From an uncultured Prevotella sp. (GTDB taxonomy: Bacteria > Bacteroidota > Bacteroidia > Bacteroidales > Bacteroidaceae), in assembly GCA_945869265.1 (NCBI GenBank), contig CAMBOI010000013.1, positions 1-64,000 of the forward strand: a stretch of DNA of 64,000 nucleotides, given 5' to 3'. The notes beneath the pieces were generated by a model, which ran no database searches, was not told where the DNA came from, and saw nothing but the letters and a program-made list of their open reading frames with translations. Positions 35,673-44,478 of the stretch are shown here, one piece after another (the first letter of the stretch is position 1; every line of letters begins with the position of its first letter). Both the position numbers and the translations under genes were made by a program.

Positions 35673-36281
35673 ATGAGTAAATTGACGAAAATATATATCT
35701 TGTTGGGCCTTGTGGCTGTGATTGTTGTGGCAGGACTCGTTTGGCGACTCATAGATGAGGTGAAGGATGCCAAGATTGAGGTGGTGAGCGACAACAAGAT
35801 TGACATCACACCCGAAGTTGTCCAGTCGATTAAGTCGATTGGCGAATGGGAGTTTCTATCCATCGCCGACGAGGAGATGGTGGACACCACGAGGAAGGGC
35901 ATATTCTCTGACGACCATCTTGTAAGAATCTACTACGGACAATTGAGCATTGGCGTTAATATGCGCAAGGTGGGGCCGAGATGGATTGAGGCCACGGGCG
36001 ACTCGGTGACAGTGACTATGCCCAAGGTGGAACTGCTCGACAATGACTTTATCGATGAGGCCCGCACAAAATCATTCTATGAGAGTGGCAAATGGTCGGC
36101 TGCCGATCGTGAGGCTATGTATCGAAGGGCATACTCGATGATGAAACGCAATTGCTTGAACGCTAAGAATATTCGTGCTGCCGAGATGAATGCCGAGGCT
36201 CAGATTGCTAATATTATGAAAGGGTTGGGATTCAGGGCAGTCACTGTGAGATTTGATAAGAAGAATACACAAACACAATAA
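35673..36281 (+). CDS. DUF4230 membrane-anchored protein (second of two)
   Basis: A 202-residue protein with an N-terminal TM anchor (IYILLGLVAVIVVAGLVWRL) instead of a lipobox. A DUF4230 domain follows (EWEFLSIADEEMVDTTRKG, LVRIYYGQLSIGVNM, VTVTMPKVELLDNDFID), then a C-terminal helical region. It shares its domain layout with the preceding lipoprotein but is only distantly similar. The two may act together from inner and outer membranes, which is inference. It is followed after 20 nt by a symporter gene. Confidence 0.8.
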   Translation: MSKLTKIYILLGLVAVIVVAGLVWRLIDEVKDAKIEVVSDNKIDITPEVVQSIKSIGEWEFLSIADEEMVDTTRKGIFSDDHLVRIYYGQLSIGVNMRKVGPRWIEATGDSVTVTMPKVELLDNDFIDEARTKSFYESGKWSAADREAMYRRAYSMMKRNCLNAKNIRAAEMNAEAQIANIMKGLGFRAVTVRFDKKNTQTQ

Positions 36282-36301
36282 TTAATTATTAAAGATTATG
36301 T

Positions 36302-37669
36302 ATGGATACTATTAGTCAATTCTTTTCCGAGATTAGTTCTGCCCTGTGGGGATGGCCGATGATGATAATGCTGCTTGGCACCCACTTGTTTCTTACCTTC
36401 AGGCTGAAATTTCCGCAGCGCAAGATATTCACCGCCATCAAATTGTCGGTGAAGCGCGACCCTGGTGCTACGGGCGATGTGTCGCAGTTCGCCTCGCTTG
36501 CCACGGCATTGGCAGCAACGATAGGTACGGGTAACATCATCGGTGTGGCAACTGCTATCGCATTGGGTGGGCCTGGCGCTGTGCTGTGGTGTTGGCTCAC
36601 TGGTGTGTTTGGCATTGCCACAAAATACTCTGAAGGTCTGTTAGCTGTAAAATACAGGGTAAAGACTCCCGATGGCAGGATGTTAGGTGGACCGATGTAT
36701 GCCCTCGAACACGGATTGGGTTGGAAGAAGATGGCTGTGTTCTTCGCCTTCTTCACAGCTATGGCTTCGTTTGGCATTGGCAGTACTGTGCAGGCCAATG
36801 CCATGTCAGTGATGACTTTCGAAACCTATGGTGTGCCGCAGTGGGTTACCGGTCTTGTAGTCTGTGGATTGTTGGCGGCTGTTGTCTTCGGCGGTGTCAA
36901 GTCGATAGCTAAGGTGTGTGAACTGCTCGTGCCGTTCATGGCTCTTTTCTATGTAGTGGGATGTATCGTGATTCTAATATTAAACGGCCCGTATCTTTGG
37001 CCGGCTATCAAATTGATATGTGTGTCGGCATTCTCGCCCGAGGCTGCTGGAGGAGGGTTTGTGGGTTCGTCGGTGATGATGGCTGCGAGATATGGCATTG
37101 CCCGAGGACTATTCTCCAATGAGTCGGGACTTGGTTCGGCTCCCATCGTGGCAGCCGCCGCACAAACGCGCAATCCTGTGCGACAGGCTCTTGTGTCGTC
37201 TTCAGGAACATTCTGGGACACTGTGGTTATCTGTGCCATGACCGGACTCGTGATAGTGTCGAGTATCATTGCCTATCCTGATATAGACTACAGTAATGGT
37301 GCTACTCTCACCAAGGATGCTTTCGGTAAGATACCTTTCATCGGCACCCCTATGCTTTCTATAGGTCTTATAACATTTGCATTCAGTACAGCCATTGGCT
37401 GGTGCTACTATGGCGAGAGGGCTGTGGAATATCTAAAAGGAAAAAAATGGATGCTCGCTTACCGTATTATTTATATACTGTCAGTGTATGTGGGCAGTAT
37501 AATTAATCTCACATTGGTGTGGAATATTGCCGACTGTATGAACGCAATGATGGCTATACCAAACCTTCTATCGCTCGTCTTCCTGAGTGGGGTATTGGTG
37601 AAGGAAACTCATAAATATCTGTGGCTTAATCGGCTGGATCGTGATATGGGCGGAGCGTCAGAAAATTAG
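36302..37669 (+). CDS. Alanine/glycine:cation symporter (AgcS family)
   Basis: A 455-residue polytopic inner-membrane transporter importing small neutral amino acids with Na+ or H+. Family segments are visible: GDVSQFASLATALAATIGTG near residue 60, GPGAVLWCWLTGVFGIATKY, and RGLFSNESGLGSAPIVAAAA near 270, where the Asn-Glu region contributes to substrate and cation binding. Length is normal. It is probably the last gene of the run from 34005. Its final 12 nt overlap the converging sensor-kinase gene. Confidence 0.9.
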   Translation: MDTISQFFSEISSALWGWPMMIMLLGTHLFLTFRLKFPQRKIFTAIKLSVKRDPGATGDVSQFASLATALAATIGTGNIIGVATAIALGGPGAVLWCWLTGVFGIATKYSEGLLAVKYRVKTPDGRMLGGPMYALEHGLGWKKMAVFFAFFTAMASFGIGSTVQANAMSVMTFETYGVPQWVTGLVVCGLLAAVVFGGVKSIAKVCELLVPFMALFYVVGCIVILILNGPYLWPAIKLICVSAFSPEAAGGGFVGSSVMMAARYGIARGLFSNESGLGSAPIVAAAAQTRNPVRQALVSSSGTFWDTVVICAMTGLVIVSSIIAYPDIDYSNGATLTKDAFGKIPFIGTPMLSIGLITFAFSTAIGWCYYGERAVEYLKGKKWMLAYRIIYILSVYVGSIINLTLVWNIADCMNAMMAIPNLLSLVFLSGVLVKETHKYLWLNRLDRDMGGASEN

Positions 37670-38428
37670 TTTCATGCGTGTGCCCTCGGTGTATGCCGGG
37701 TCGTACTCAAGATAGCCGTCTATCTTCAGTGCCAACCTGAAGATGATACTAAGGTCGATTTCGGCATCGTCGCGGGCATCCTCGGGATTGTCAAACCAAT
37801 GGAAGAGATATGGTATGCGGTCTTTGGGAATACTTGAGCCCGTGTCTTCAATGATAATCATAAAGCGGTCGCCTATCTCTGTGCGACGGGTGGTTACGCG
37901 AATGAAACGATTGGTGGAGAAGCGGCATGAGTTTATTAGTAGTTCGTCAAGGATAAGCTCTACGATTCGCGGGTCAGAGAAGGCATAGTCGGTGTCCTCA
38001 ATCTCTCTGTTGAATACAATTTTCAGAGTGTCATCCTTTTCCATGCTCATTCTGATGGTGTCAATACATTTTGTGCAGAGTACATTGGGACTAAACTTCT
38101 CTCTTTTCACCTCGCGTCCCTTACCGCTGCCCGAGAGGAAGCAACATTCGTCTATGAACGTGGTAATGAGGTTGGTATTGTAGATTATCTGATCAAATAT
38201 CATTTTCTTTTCTGTTTTTGACAGATAAAGGTCGGGGCGGGTGATTATTTCCGCTTGCTTATTAATGTTGCGTAGGGGATTATCGAGTTCCTTGCTGAAT
38301 TTGGTGAGAAAAGCTGTCTTTACAGAGTTTTCCTTCTTCATGTCCTCAATCTGCTCCTGCATAATGCGCATTCGGAGAATACAGACAGAACATGCAATGC
38401 TTATTACAATAATTATTGCCACTAACAT
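37658..38428 (-). CDS. Degenerate sensor histidine kinase-like protein
   Basis: A 256-residue protein with one N-terminal TM helix and essentially no extracellular domain. The HisKA-like segment reads FLTKFSKELDNPL, where the phospho-acceptor His of the usual SHELRTPL box is Lys. In the HATPase region an N-box-like LDELLINSCRF and G1-like IEDTGSSIPKD remain, but the glycine-rich G2 box is missing. It is therefore likely a pseudokinase, perhaps a binding partner or phosphatase-type modulator. No response regulator is adjacent. Its 3' end overlaps the AgcS gene tail to tail by 12 nt. Confidence 0.72.
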   Translation of the reverse strand: MLVAIIIVISIACSVCILRMRIMQEQIEDMKKENSVKTAFLTKFSKELDNPLRNINKQAEIITRPDLYLSKTEKKMIFDQIIYNTNLITTFIDECCFLSGSGKGREVKREKFSPNVLCTKCIDTIRMSMEKDDTLKIVFNREIEDTDYAFSDPRIVELILDELLINSCRFSTNRFIRVTTRRTEIGDRFMIIIEDTGSSIPKDRIPYLFHWFDNPEDARDDAEIDLSIIFRLALKIDGYLEYDPAYTEGTRMKLIF

Positions 38429-38544
38429 ACTAACCGAATTTTTATAAAAACAATATTAATTAATTCGACTGCGAATTTAGTGTTTTTTATGCCCTTTTGC
38501 AATTTATTGAGATTTTATTTGTAGAAAATCTGCAAATCCTTGAT

Positions 38545-39222
38545 TTAAAACAAGTCAATATGGATGATTTTTGCAGTATTTTCGACAACTTGGAATCTTA
38601 TGTCAAAGCAATCCACAGTCATACCATATACCCTTTCAGGGTCGTTGTGATAGTGTGGGCGTGGATCTTCGCTGAGTAATTGTTCAACGAGCCTACTATT
38701 CTCTTCTCCCAAATGCTGGCGTATTTCGTCGGGAATCTCCACTTGGAGCTTTTCCCATTTCTCACTTGAGGCAAATCCTCCACGGGCATTGGGATGAGCG
38801 TCGAACTCAGGTAGATAAGGCTTGATGTCGTAGATGGGTGTACCGTTCATCAAGTCGGCTCCGCTAACCTCAATCTCTATAGGTTTGCCTGGAAAAATGG
38901 TTAACGACAATATCCTTACGGCAGATATTCCGATGTTGTTAGGGCGAAAAGACGAACGGGTGGCAAACACACCCATTCGGCGGTTGCCACCGAGACGGGG
39001 AGGACGTACGGTAGGATGCTTTGGGGAATCCACATTTGCCGAGAATCCCCAAAGAATCCATAAATAGTCAAAATCCTCAAGTCCGCGTAGGCATTCAGGA
39101 TTGTTCCACTCTTTCTCCATCACAATCTTGCCAACCAAATGTGTGGCAATACCGCTTTGGCGCGGCACACCAAACTTTGACTTTAATGGCGACTGGTAGT
39201 ATGCTATTGGCTTGATGTTCAT
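38545..39222 (-). CDS. trmO: tRNA (N6-threonylcarbamoyladenosine-37-N6)-methyltransferase TrmO
   Basis: A 225-residue cytosolic enzyme of the TsaA/TrmO family, which methylates t6A37 in tRNAs reading ACY codons using SAM. Family motifs seen: YYQSPLKSKFGVPRQSG at the N-terminus, LEDFDYLWILWGF, RMGVFATRSSFRPNNIGIS, and DIKPYLPEFD. Length is typical for the form with the C-terminal domain. The start overlaps the stop of the upstream HAD gene by 4 nt. Confidence 0.93.
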   Translation of the reverse strand: MNIKPIAYYQSPLKSKFGVPRQSGIATHLVGKIVMEKEWNNPECLRGLEDFDYLWILWGFSANVDSPKHPTVRPPRLGGNRRMGVFATRSSFRPNNIGISAVRILSLTIFPGKPIEIEVSGADLMNGTPIYDIKPYLPEFDAHPNARGGFASSEKWEKLQVEIPDEIRQHLGEENSRLVEQLLSEDPRPHYHNDPERVYGMTVDCFDIRFQVVENTAKIIHIDLF

Positions 39223-39938
39223 CCTATCAAATACTCGAAGTTTTTGTCAAACTCAGTCATTCGGCTGAATACAAGGTTGGCTCCTTCCTCTGAAAGCATT
39301 TCGTTTGGCAGTGGTCCAGTGTTGACTGCCACAGTGAAGATATGTGCAGCCACGGCAGCCCTCACTCCTAAAGGAGCGTTTTCAACCACAATAGCCTCCC
39401 ACGGCTCTACCCCGGCTTTTTCCATTCCCTTGAGATATGGCATTGGATGAGGCTTGCCGCGAGTAACGTCGAAGCTCGACACAATCATTCCCGGTTCTAT
39501 AAGTCCGCTGAAGTCGTGTGTCAGTTTCTCAAGCAGCGAATGTTGTCCGCTACCTGTCACCACCACAATCTTCATACCATAAGATTTTATCTTGCGCTGA
39601 AGGTTAATCACTCCCTCCATTATCTTGGCTTGCGGACGAGTGGCAAAGATGCGCGATTTCTCGTCATACATTCGCTGAGATTCCTCGTCGCTGATTTCAA
39701 TGCCTCGTTGCTCCTTCACAATCTTCTTTATTGTCTCTACGCCACGCATACCCTCGTGTGCGTATGCATCGGCCTCACTCATCTCTATACCAAATGAAGC
39801 CATTGAGTTGTGCCAACTGTAAGCATGGTTGGGCATAGAGTCATATAGCACTCCGTCCATGTCGAACAACACGGCCTTTGGCGTGAATTCATTGAATCCA
39901 AATTTTCTCAGATAATTGTCGATTTCTGTTGTATACAT
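39219..39938 (-). CDS. HAD hydrolase, beta-phosphoglucomutase-like
   Basis: A 239-residue HAD subfamily IA protein. Motif I is FDMDGVLYDSMP (D26, D28), after an N-terminal extension of about 20 residues. Motif II is VVTGSG, and motif III/IV is the Lys in RGKPHP with VVENAPLGVRAA, where the usual ED is EN. The alpha-helical cap (YSWHNSMASFGIEMSEADAY) fits phosphoglucomutase or sugar-phosphatase members. Substrate unknown. Translationally coupled to trmO. Confidence 0.85.
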   Translation of the reverse strand: MYTTEIDNYLRKFGFNEFTPKAVLFDMDGVLYDSMPNHAYSWHNSMASFGIEMSEADAYAHEGMRGVETIKKIVKEQRGIEISDEESQRMYDEKSRIFATRPQAKIMEGVINLQRKIKSYGMKIVVVTGSGQHSLLEKLTHDFSGLIEPGMIVSSFDVTRGKPHPMPYLKGMEKAGVEPWEAIVVENAPLGVRAAVAAHIFTVAVNTGPLPNEMLSEEGANLVFSRMTEFDKNFEYLIG

Positions 39939-39961
39939 TATATATATATTTATTAACGCTG

Positions 39962-39992
39962 CAAAATTACAATTTTTTTTTGATTACTCAAA
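39962..39992 (-). promoter_or_regulatory. Promoter of the HAD-trmO operon
   Basis: On the minus strand TTTG (39989-39992), a 19-nt spacer, then TAATTTTG (39962-39969), 24 nt before the start codon. Confidence 0.8.
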
Positions 39993-40045
39993 CGATTACG
40001 TTATAATTTTCACTTATTTATAGTGTATGAATAGATTTTTATTGC

Positions 40046-40215
40046 TAATTTTGCACCGTAAAACAAAAAAGACATCGATGAAACAACAGATTTCCAAGTA
40101 ACAGGCAATAGAAAACTTATCTACTCAAATCAAATCAGAAAACTACTAAGGAAAAAGATGGTTACATGTTAGGGAAAAGGGCGGGGATTGATAATAATCC
40201 ACCGCCCTTTGATTA
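40046..40215 (+). ncRNA. Candidate small RNA between the HAD and bcp genes
   Basis: A plus-strand -7 box TAATTTTG at 40046-40053 is followed, after about 120 nt without a convincing gene, by a strong hairpin at 40176-40210 and then GATTATTTTG. Only very short frames (7 to 24 codons) occur. No plus-strand gene lies near, so the promoter would produce a roughly 160-nt transcript. The -33 element is weak and the hairpin may serve only bcp on the other strand. Confidence 0.35.
40176..40210. terminator. Terminator hairpin downstream of bcp
   Basis: AAAGGGCGG pairs with CCGCCCTTT (9 bp), with further GGATT/AATCC pairing inside. On the minus strand it follows bcp and leads into TTTTTCCC. Confidence 0.85.
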
Positions 40216-40231
40216 TTTTGTAGTAATCTTG

Positions 40232-40696
40232 TCAACTTTTTCCTATATAATCAAGTATTTGATTGGCATGTATTTTGGTCTTGATTTCCTTAGGATTGAA
40301 AATCTTCTCCACTTCGCCTTGCTCGTTGATAAGCCAGGTGGTGCGAAGGGTGCCTGTGCATTTGCGACCGCACATAGTCTTCTCGCCCCATGCACCGAGT
40401 TTCTGAAGAAGGGTGGTGTCGGTGTCGGCTATCAAAGGGAAGGGAAGTTGGTGTTTCTCGATGAATTTCTGATGACTGGCTGCTGAGTCTTTGCTCACAC
40501 CAATCACTGTGTAGCCAGCCTGCTGAAGTTCGTCGTAGTGCTCCTTGAGCGAGCAAGCCTCGGCAGTGCAACCTGATGTGTTGTCCTTAGGATAGGCGTA
40601 GAGTATCACTTTCTTACCGGCAAGACTTGAGAGTGTAATCTCGTTGCCGTTCTGGTCAAACCCAAGTGTTGAGGGCATTTTTTCTCCGATGTTCAT
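40232..40696 (-). CDS. bcp: Thioredoxin-dependent thiol peroxidase (peroxiredoxin Q/Bcp)
   Basis: A 154-residue cytosolic peroxiredoxin reducing hydroperoxides. The active-site segment is YAYPKDNTSGCTAEACSLKE, with peroxidatic Cys (GCTAE) and, five residues on, the resolving Cys typical of atypical 2-Cys PrxQ enzymes. RTTWLINEQGEVEKIF is the conserved C-terminal part. Length is standard. It ends at a clear terminator. Confidence 0.93.
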   Translation of the reverse strand: MNIGEKMPSTLGFDQNGNEITLSSLAGKKVILYAYPKDNTSGCTAEACSLKEHYDELQQAGYTVIGVSKDSAASHQKFIEKHQLPFPLIADTDTTLLQKLGAWGEKTMCGRKCTGTLRTTWLINEQGEVEKIFNPKEIKTKIHANQILDYIGKS

Positions 40697-40720
40697 ATTC
40701 TTATTATTATTTTTTTAGTG

Positions 40721-41311
40721 TTAGAATTTCTTCCCGAATAATATGCTATAGAATGTCTTAAGAAGAATTTTTGCGTCAAACCACAATGAGTTGTGCTCTA
40801 AGTAGTAGAGGTCAAGCTCAAGGCGTCGGAGCATCTTCTCCATCGTGTCGGTGTAGCCATTGTAGAGGGTGGCATAAGATGTGACACCAGGGCGCAACTG
40901 ATAGAGCATTGGATAGCGTGAATCGTGCTCCATAATCTTGTCTATGAAATACTTGCGCTCAGGACGTGGACCAATGAACGACATCTCGCCCTTGAGCACG
41001 TTCCACATTTGAGGAAGTTCGTCGAGGTGATGACGGCGAAGAAACGAGCCTACAACCGTTAGACGGTTGTCATTGTCATTGTACAACTGAGGGCCAGATT
41101 CTTCAGCGTCCAGTCTCATCGTCCTGAACTTATGTATCTTGAATGCCTTTCCCTTGTAGCCAATCCTTTCCTGGCTGAATAATGCTGGTCTGCCATCATC
41201 AATAATTATGGCTATGTAGCATATAATGTATAATGGCGAGAATACAACAATGCAGAAAAGTGCAACCGTAATGTCAAATATCCTTTTTGTCTTTCTTTCT
41301 ATATATTTCAT
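40721..41311 (-). CDS. Sugar-1-phosphate transferase (monotopic PGT, WcaJ/PglC class)
   Basis: A 196-residue initiating glycosyl-1-phosphate transferase that loads undecaprenyl phosphate for surface polysaccharide or glycoconjugate synthesis. An N-terminal re-entrant membrane helix (KRIFDITVALFCIVVFSPLY) is followed by the catalytic domain: FSQERIGYKGKAFKIHKFRT, RRHHLDELPQMWNVL and SFIGPRPE. The length is that of the minimal catalytic core without the WcaJ N-terminal extension. No glycosyltransferase cluster is adjacent. A capsule-assembly Wzi gene lies two genes upstream. Confidence 0.9.
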   Translation of the reverse strand: MKYIERKTKRIFDITVALFCIVVFSPLYIICYIAIIIDDGRPALFSQERIGYKGKAFKIHKFRTMRLDAEESGPQLYNDNDNRLTVVGSFLRRHHLDELPQMWNVLKGEMSFIGPRPERKYFIDKIMEHDSRYPMLYQLRPGVTSYATLYNGYTDTMEKMLRRLELDLYYLEHNSLWFDAKILLKTFYSILFGKKF

Positions 41312-41379
41312 CCGTCAGAGGCTTTTTTCAAATATAACGCATGAAAACGATGAATATTGTGTTTTGTGGGAATAAATAA

Positions 41380-41811
41380 TCAATATTTGCGTAAATTAAG
41401 TCGGAGCACCCTATTTTCGAGTACCATAGTGGAACTGTTAAGGGTAATCACTTTCAATGTTTCTGGTATATCGTGTATTCCGTAGTGCCATAGGATTGTC
41501 GTGTCGGTAAACAATATGTCTGATGAGTCGCGCAGGTCGATGATGGGATCGCTGAGGATCATCACATTGTCGGTGATGTTGAAACGCATGAGCACCTTAC
41601 GGATTTTGTCGTGGTTGTCGCGCACGTGAAGGATATTTGCTTGGAAACTCCAGAAACGCATGCTGTCGCGCATATCGCAAGTGCCACCGGTGGAGAGTGT
41701 GTCAACGCTGCGTAACTGCCAATAGCCGTCGAGGTCGCCGTTGTCGGATGTGTGGATATCGCATGCTGCAAACATCAGGAGGACGAAGAAAATATATAAT
41801 AGTTTTCTCAT
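41380..41811 (-). CDS. Small lipocalin-like lipoprotein
   Basis: A 143-residue lipoprotein with signal peptide and lipobox (LMFAACD). The start of the mature part, DLDGYWQLRSVDT, and alternating beta-strands are like the lipocalin-like domains (DUF4488 type) common in Bacteroidales. No ligand can be inferred. It follows the Wzi gene by 31 nt on the same strand and may be cotranscribed. Confidence 0.6.
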   Translation of the reverse strand: MRKLLYIFFVLLMFAACDIHTSDNGDLDGYWQLRSVDTLSTGGTCDMRDSMRFWSFQANILHVRDNHDKIRKVLMRFNITDNVMILSDPIIDLRDSSDILFTDTTILWHYGIHDIPETLKVITLNSSTMVLENRVLRLNLRKY

Positions 41812-41842
41812 ATCTTAATTATTTTTTATATATATGATAATG

Positions 41843-43414
41843 TTAGAAGAAACCGGTTTTGCGTATTGTTAACTGTACACCGAAATTGTTGCCGTAGGTC
41901 TTGCCATGGTCAAGACCTAACGCACCCTTGATGCTCCAGCCTTTGAGCAAGCTGTCATCGCCAAAGTTGTAAACGGCCTCGCCCATAAGGCAGATGTCGT
42001 TGTGTGGGTCTTGGAATGGGAAATAATATGTGCCCCAACCTTTCTGTAAGGTGGCGAGCAGACGATAGGATAGATTCGGGGTGGGGGCGCCTCCAATTCC
42101 CAAGTGCCATGCTATAAAGCGGTTGTTCTTCACCATCACTCTGTTGTCATCATTGTAGATGGGGGAGCGATAGAGTGGATTGCCCATCACCTGTCCCCAA
42201 TGCTGCCAACCAGGGAAAATGTGGTGGTTGTAGTAATTGTCGAGTCCGCCAATGTGGTCGGGCATGAGTTTTGTGTGATCGTGATATACGGCCCCCGACT
42301 GATACTTCGTATAGAGGTATTCCACGACAACATTATTTATCCATGTGAATGAGTTTTTTAGACGTAAATCCACACCGAGCATGATATCCTTGAGTGAATA
42401 CATCAAATAACGTTTGTCTTTCTTGACATTCCACTCACTGCCTGTGCCGTAACCATCGTATTCGAGTAGGAACATCTGAGAGTGGTCCTCGAAAAAATGG
42501 TCAGCATAGATTCCGAGATACCATGTGTCGTAGTCGAAATTAAGTCGTGCCAACCAACTGCCCAACATGTTGCCGCTGACGTTTTTGTAGTCAGTCTCTG
42601 CCACATCTCCTCCACCTCCGGGAATTAGTGCGTCAATCATTCCGCTAAGGCCTCCCTTGTTTTTATAGGTCTTGAAAACACCATTAACCTCACGATGGGT
42701 CGTGCCGCCAAACTGTGTCGCCATCTCAACTCCCAACTCAAGAGACACGGGTTTGAAACGCTCTGGATCGCCAATGCGGATATATCCAGCCTTACTGTGA
42801 TAATTGTATTTTTCAGAGTATGTATGCAATAGCTGAGTGAAGGCTTTCTGCCAGTTGTCGTCGGTGAAACAGCCGTAGGCAATATGTCCTTTAATTGAGA
42901 CAATGCCACGGGTGAAAGGTACTTTCCAATATTCGGCAAGGGCTATACGAGCCTGCGGCACTGGACGGGCATTGATGCCTAAAGTCTGCGAACCGCTACT
43001 AAGCTTTTGGTTCTTAAGCTCCATTGGATATTCCTTGCTGCCAATGGTAAGCACACCTTTGAGCCATCGCCCTTCTGCATAAGCCTGCTGTACAAAAGCC
43101 TTGCTTGTGTAGTTAACAGCACCAACAAGGTCAAGGCCATAGCCGATTCCCCATTTTTTCTCGTTATCTACGCTCAGTGGGCGTATGGTTGCCGCGCGAA
43201 GGTAGCCGTTGTTTTTGTCCAACGAACTGAGTCCATACTTATTGGCATTGAGCCACAAAGGGGTCTTGCCGCCATCGAACGACATAGAACCTTGCATCTC
43301 AACCATATAAAATATACTGTCAAGCGGAGAGGTCTTTGCCTCAGAATCATCCGCATTGGCAATCTGGAAGACTGTCAATAAGGATATTATCAGTATAATG
43401 AGTCTTTTTTCCAT
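41843..43414 (-). CDS. Capsule assembly Wzi family outer-membrane protein
   Basis: A 523-residue outer-membrane beta-barrel of the Wzi family, which in Enterobacteria helps attach capsule to the surface. I use ATG 43414, which gives MEKRLIILIISLLTVFQIANA as signal peptide; ATG 43423 is possible. Family-like segments include MQGSMSFDGGKTPLWLNANK, DDNWQKAFTQLLHTYSEKY, RIGDPERFKPVSLELGVEMA and VEYLYTKYQSGA. The C-terminus ends TIRKTGFF, with a terminal Phe as in outer-membrane barrels. Confidence 0.85.
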   Translation of the reverse strand: MEKRLIILIISLLTVFQIANADDSEAKTSPLDSIFYMVEMQGSMSFDGGKTPLWLNANKYGLSSLDKNNGYLRAATIRPLSVDNEKKWGIGYGLDLVGAVNYTSKAFVQQAYAEGRWLKGVLTIGSKEYPMELKNQKLSSGSQTLGINARPVPQARIALAEYWKVPFTRGIVSIKGHIAYGCFTDDNWQKAFTQLLHTYSEKYNYHSKAGYIRIGDPERFKPVSLELGVEMATQFGGTTHREVNGVFKTYKNKGGLSGMIDALIPGGGGDVAETDYKNVSGNMLGSWLARLNFDYDTWYLGIYADHFFEDHSQMFLLEYDGYGTGSEWNVKKDKRYLMYSLKDIMLGVDLRLKNSFTWINNVVVEYLYTKYQSGAVYHDHTKLMPDHIGGLDNYYNHHIFPGWQHWGQVMGNPLYRSPIYNDDNRVMVKNNRFIAWHLGIGGAPTPNLSYRLLATLQKGWGTYYFPFQDPHNDICLMGEAVYNFGDDSLLKGWSIKGALGLDHGKTYGNNFGVQLTIRKTGFF

Positions 43415-43432
43415 TATTATCATTTTTGGGTG

Positions 43433-43440
43433 CAAAAATA
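43433..43440 (-). promoter_or_regulatory. -7 box of the Wzi gene
   Basis: TATTTTTG on the minus strand, 10-19 nt before the two possible ATG codons, implying a very short leader. No clear -33 element. Confidence 0.45.
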
Positions 43441-43618
43441 CTAAAAAAAAGTGAAATACGGTAATAAATACGACGAAAAATGATCAAAGACGGTCGGAAA
43501 AATGACAGTTTAGGGAAAATCCCATCCATAGATAGGGAAAAACCTCTTGCCTAATTGAGAATTTTGTTGTTACTTTGCAGCAGAAAACAAGAAGTCTAAC
43601 ATTTTAATACATTCAATT

Positions 43619-44470
43619 ATGAAAAGGTATATATTCTCAATTCTGGCAATGATGACGATAACATTGGCTGCCAAGGCTATGAGTTTCACACAGGCTCAAA
43701 GGGAAGCTCTCTTCCTGACGGACAAGATGGCTTATGAACTGAATCTCACTGACGAGCAGTATGACGCTTGCTATGAGATTAATCTCGACTATCTGATGGG
43801 CGTATCAACAGTGGATGACCTCTACGGAACGTATTGGACAAGGCGCAACCTCGATATGAGCTATATATTGCTCGACTGGCAGTTGTCGGCTTTCAGGGCT
43901 GCCACCTATTTCTATCGTCCACTGTATTGGGATGCAGGATGCTGGCATTTCGGAATATACGCACGTTATCCACGACGCACGTTCTTCTATTTCTCACGCC
44001 CTACAATATATGTGTCGTATCGTGGAGGGCACAGTTGGAGAATGAATGGAGGTAGAAGCTATTATCACGGACGCAGTGACCATTATCGTCGTCCTGCCGA
44101 CAGCCATTTTGGAATGCGCGACCGCTTTAATAATAATGACCGGATTAACCGCCCAAACCGAATAGACCGTCAAGGCCGAATAGACCGTCAAGATCGGATT
44201 AACCGTAAGGAACAACATAACCGGATAAACCAGTCAACCAGGATTGATCGCCAAGACCGAATTTATAGGCCTACTCGGATTAACCGTAGCGAGCGAGGCA
44301 GTTCCACCAGAGTGACTGTCAATCGCGGTAATTCAGCCCCAAGTCGTAGTGTCAGTCCTATCAACAGTGGCAGACCGCGAGGCAGTTCTATTAGCAGTGG
44401 TAGCACCCGAAGCAATAGCAGTAGCTCTCGCAGCGGAAATATCTCCCACGGCGGAGCAAGACGAATGTAA
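43619..44470 (+). CDS. Secreted Arg-rich low-complexity protein with RIDRQ/RINR repeats
   Basis: A 283-residue protein I do not recognise. A signal peptide (FSILAMMTITLAAKA) is followed by a helical segment of about 90 residues (LTDKMAYELNLTDEQYDACY) resembling Spy/LTXXQ-like helices. An aromatic patch comes next (YWDAGCWHFGIYARYP). The C-terminal half is very basic and repetitive: RID/RIN units about every 6-9 residues (residues 175-230), then Ser/Arg-rich sequence. The matching DNA (44150-44300) is a degenerate tandem repeat. It could be an envelope-associated polyanion- or metal-binding protein, which is a guess. Confidence 0.7.
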   Translation: MKRYIFSILAMMTITLAAKAMSFTQAQREALFLTDKMAYELNLTDEQYDACYEINLDYLMGVSTVDDLYGTYWTRRNLDMSYILLDWQLSAFRAATYFYRPLYWDAGCWHFGIYARYPRRTFFYFSRPTIYVSYRGGHSWRMNGGRSYYHGRSDHYRRPADSHFGMRDRFNNNDRINRPNRIDRQGRIDRQDRINRKEQHNRINQSTRIDRQDRIYRPTRINRSERGSSTRVTVNRGNSAPSRSVSPINSGRPRGSSISSGSTRSNSSSSRSGNISHGGARRM

Positions 44471-44478
44471 ATCAATTA

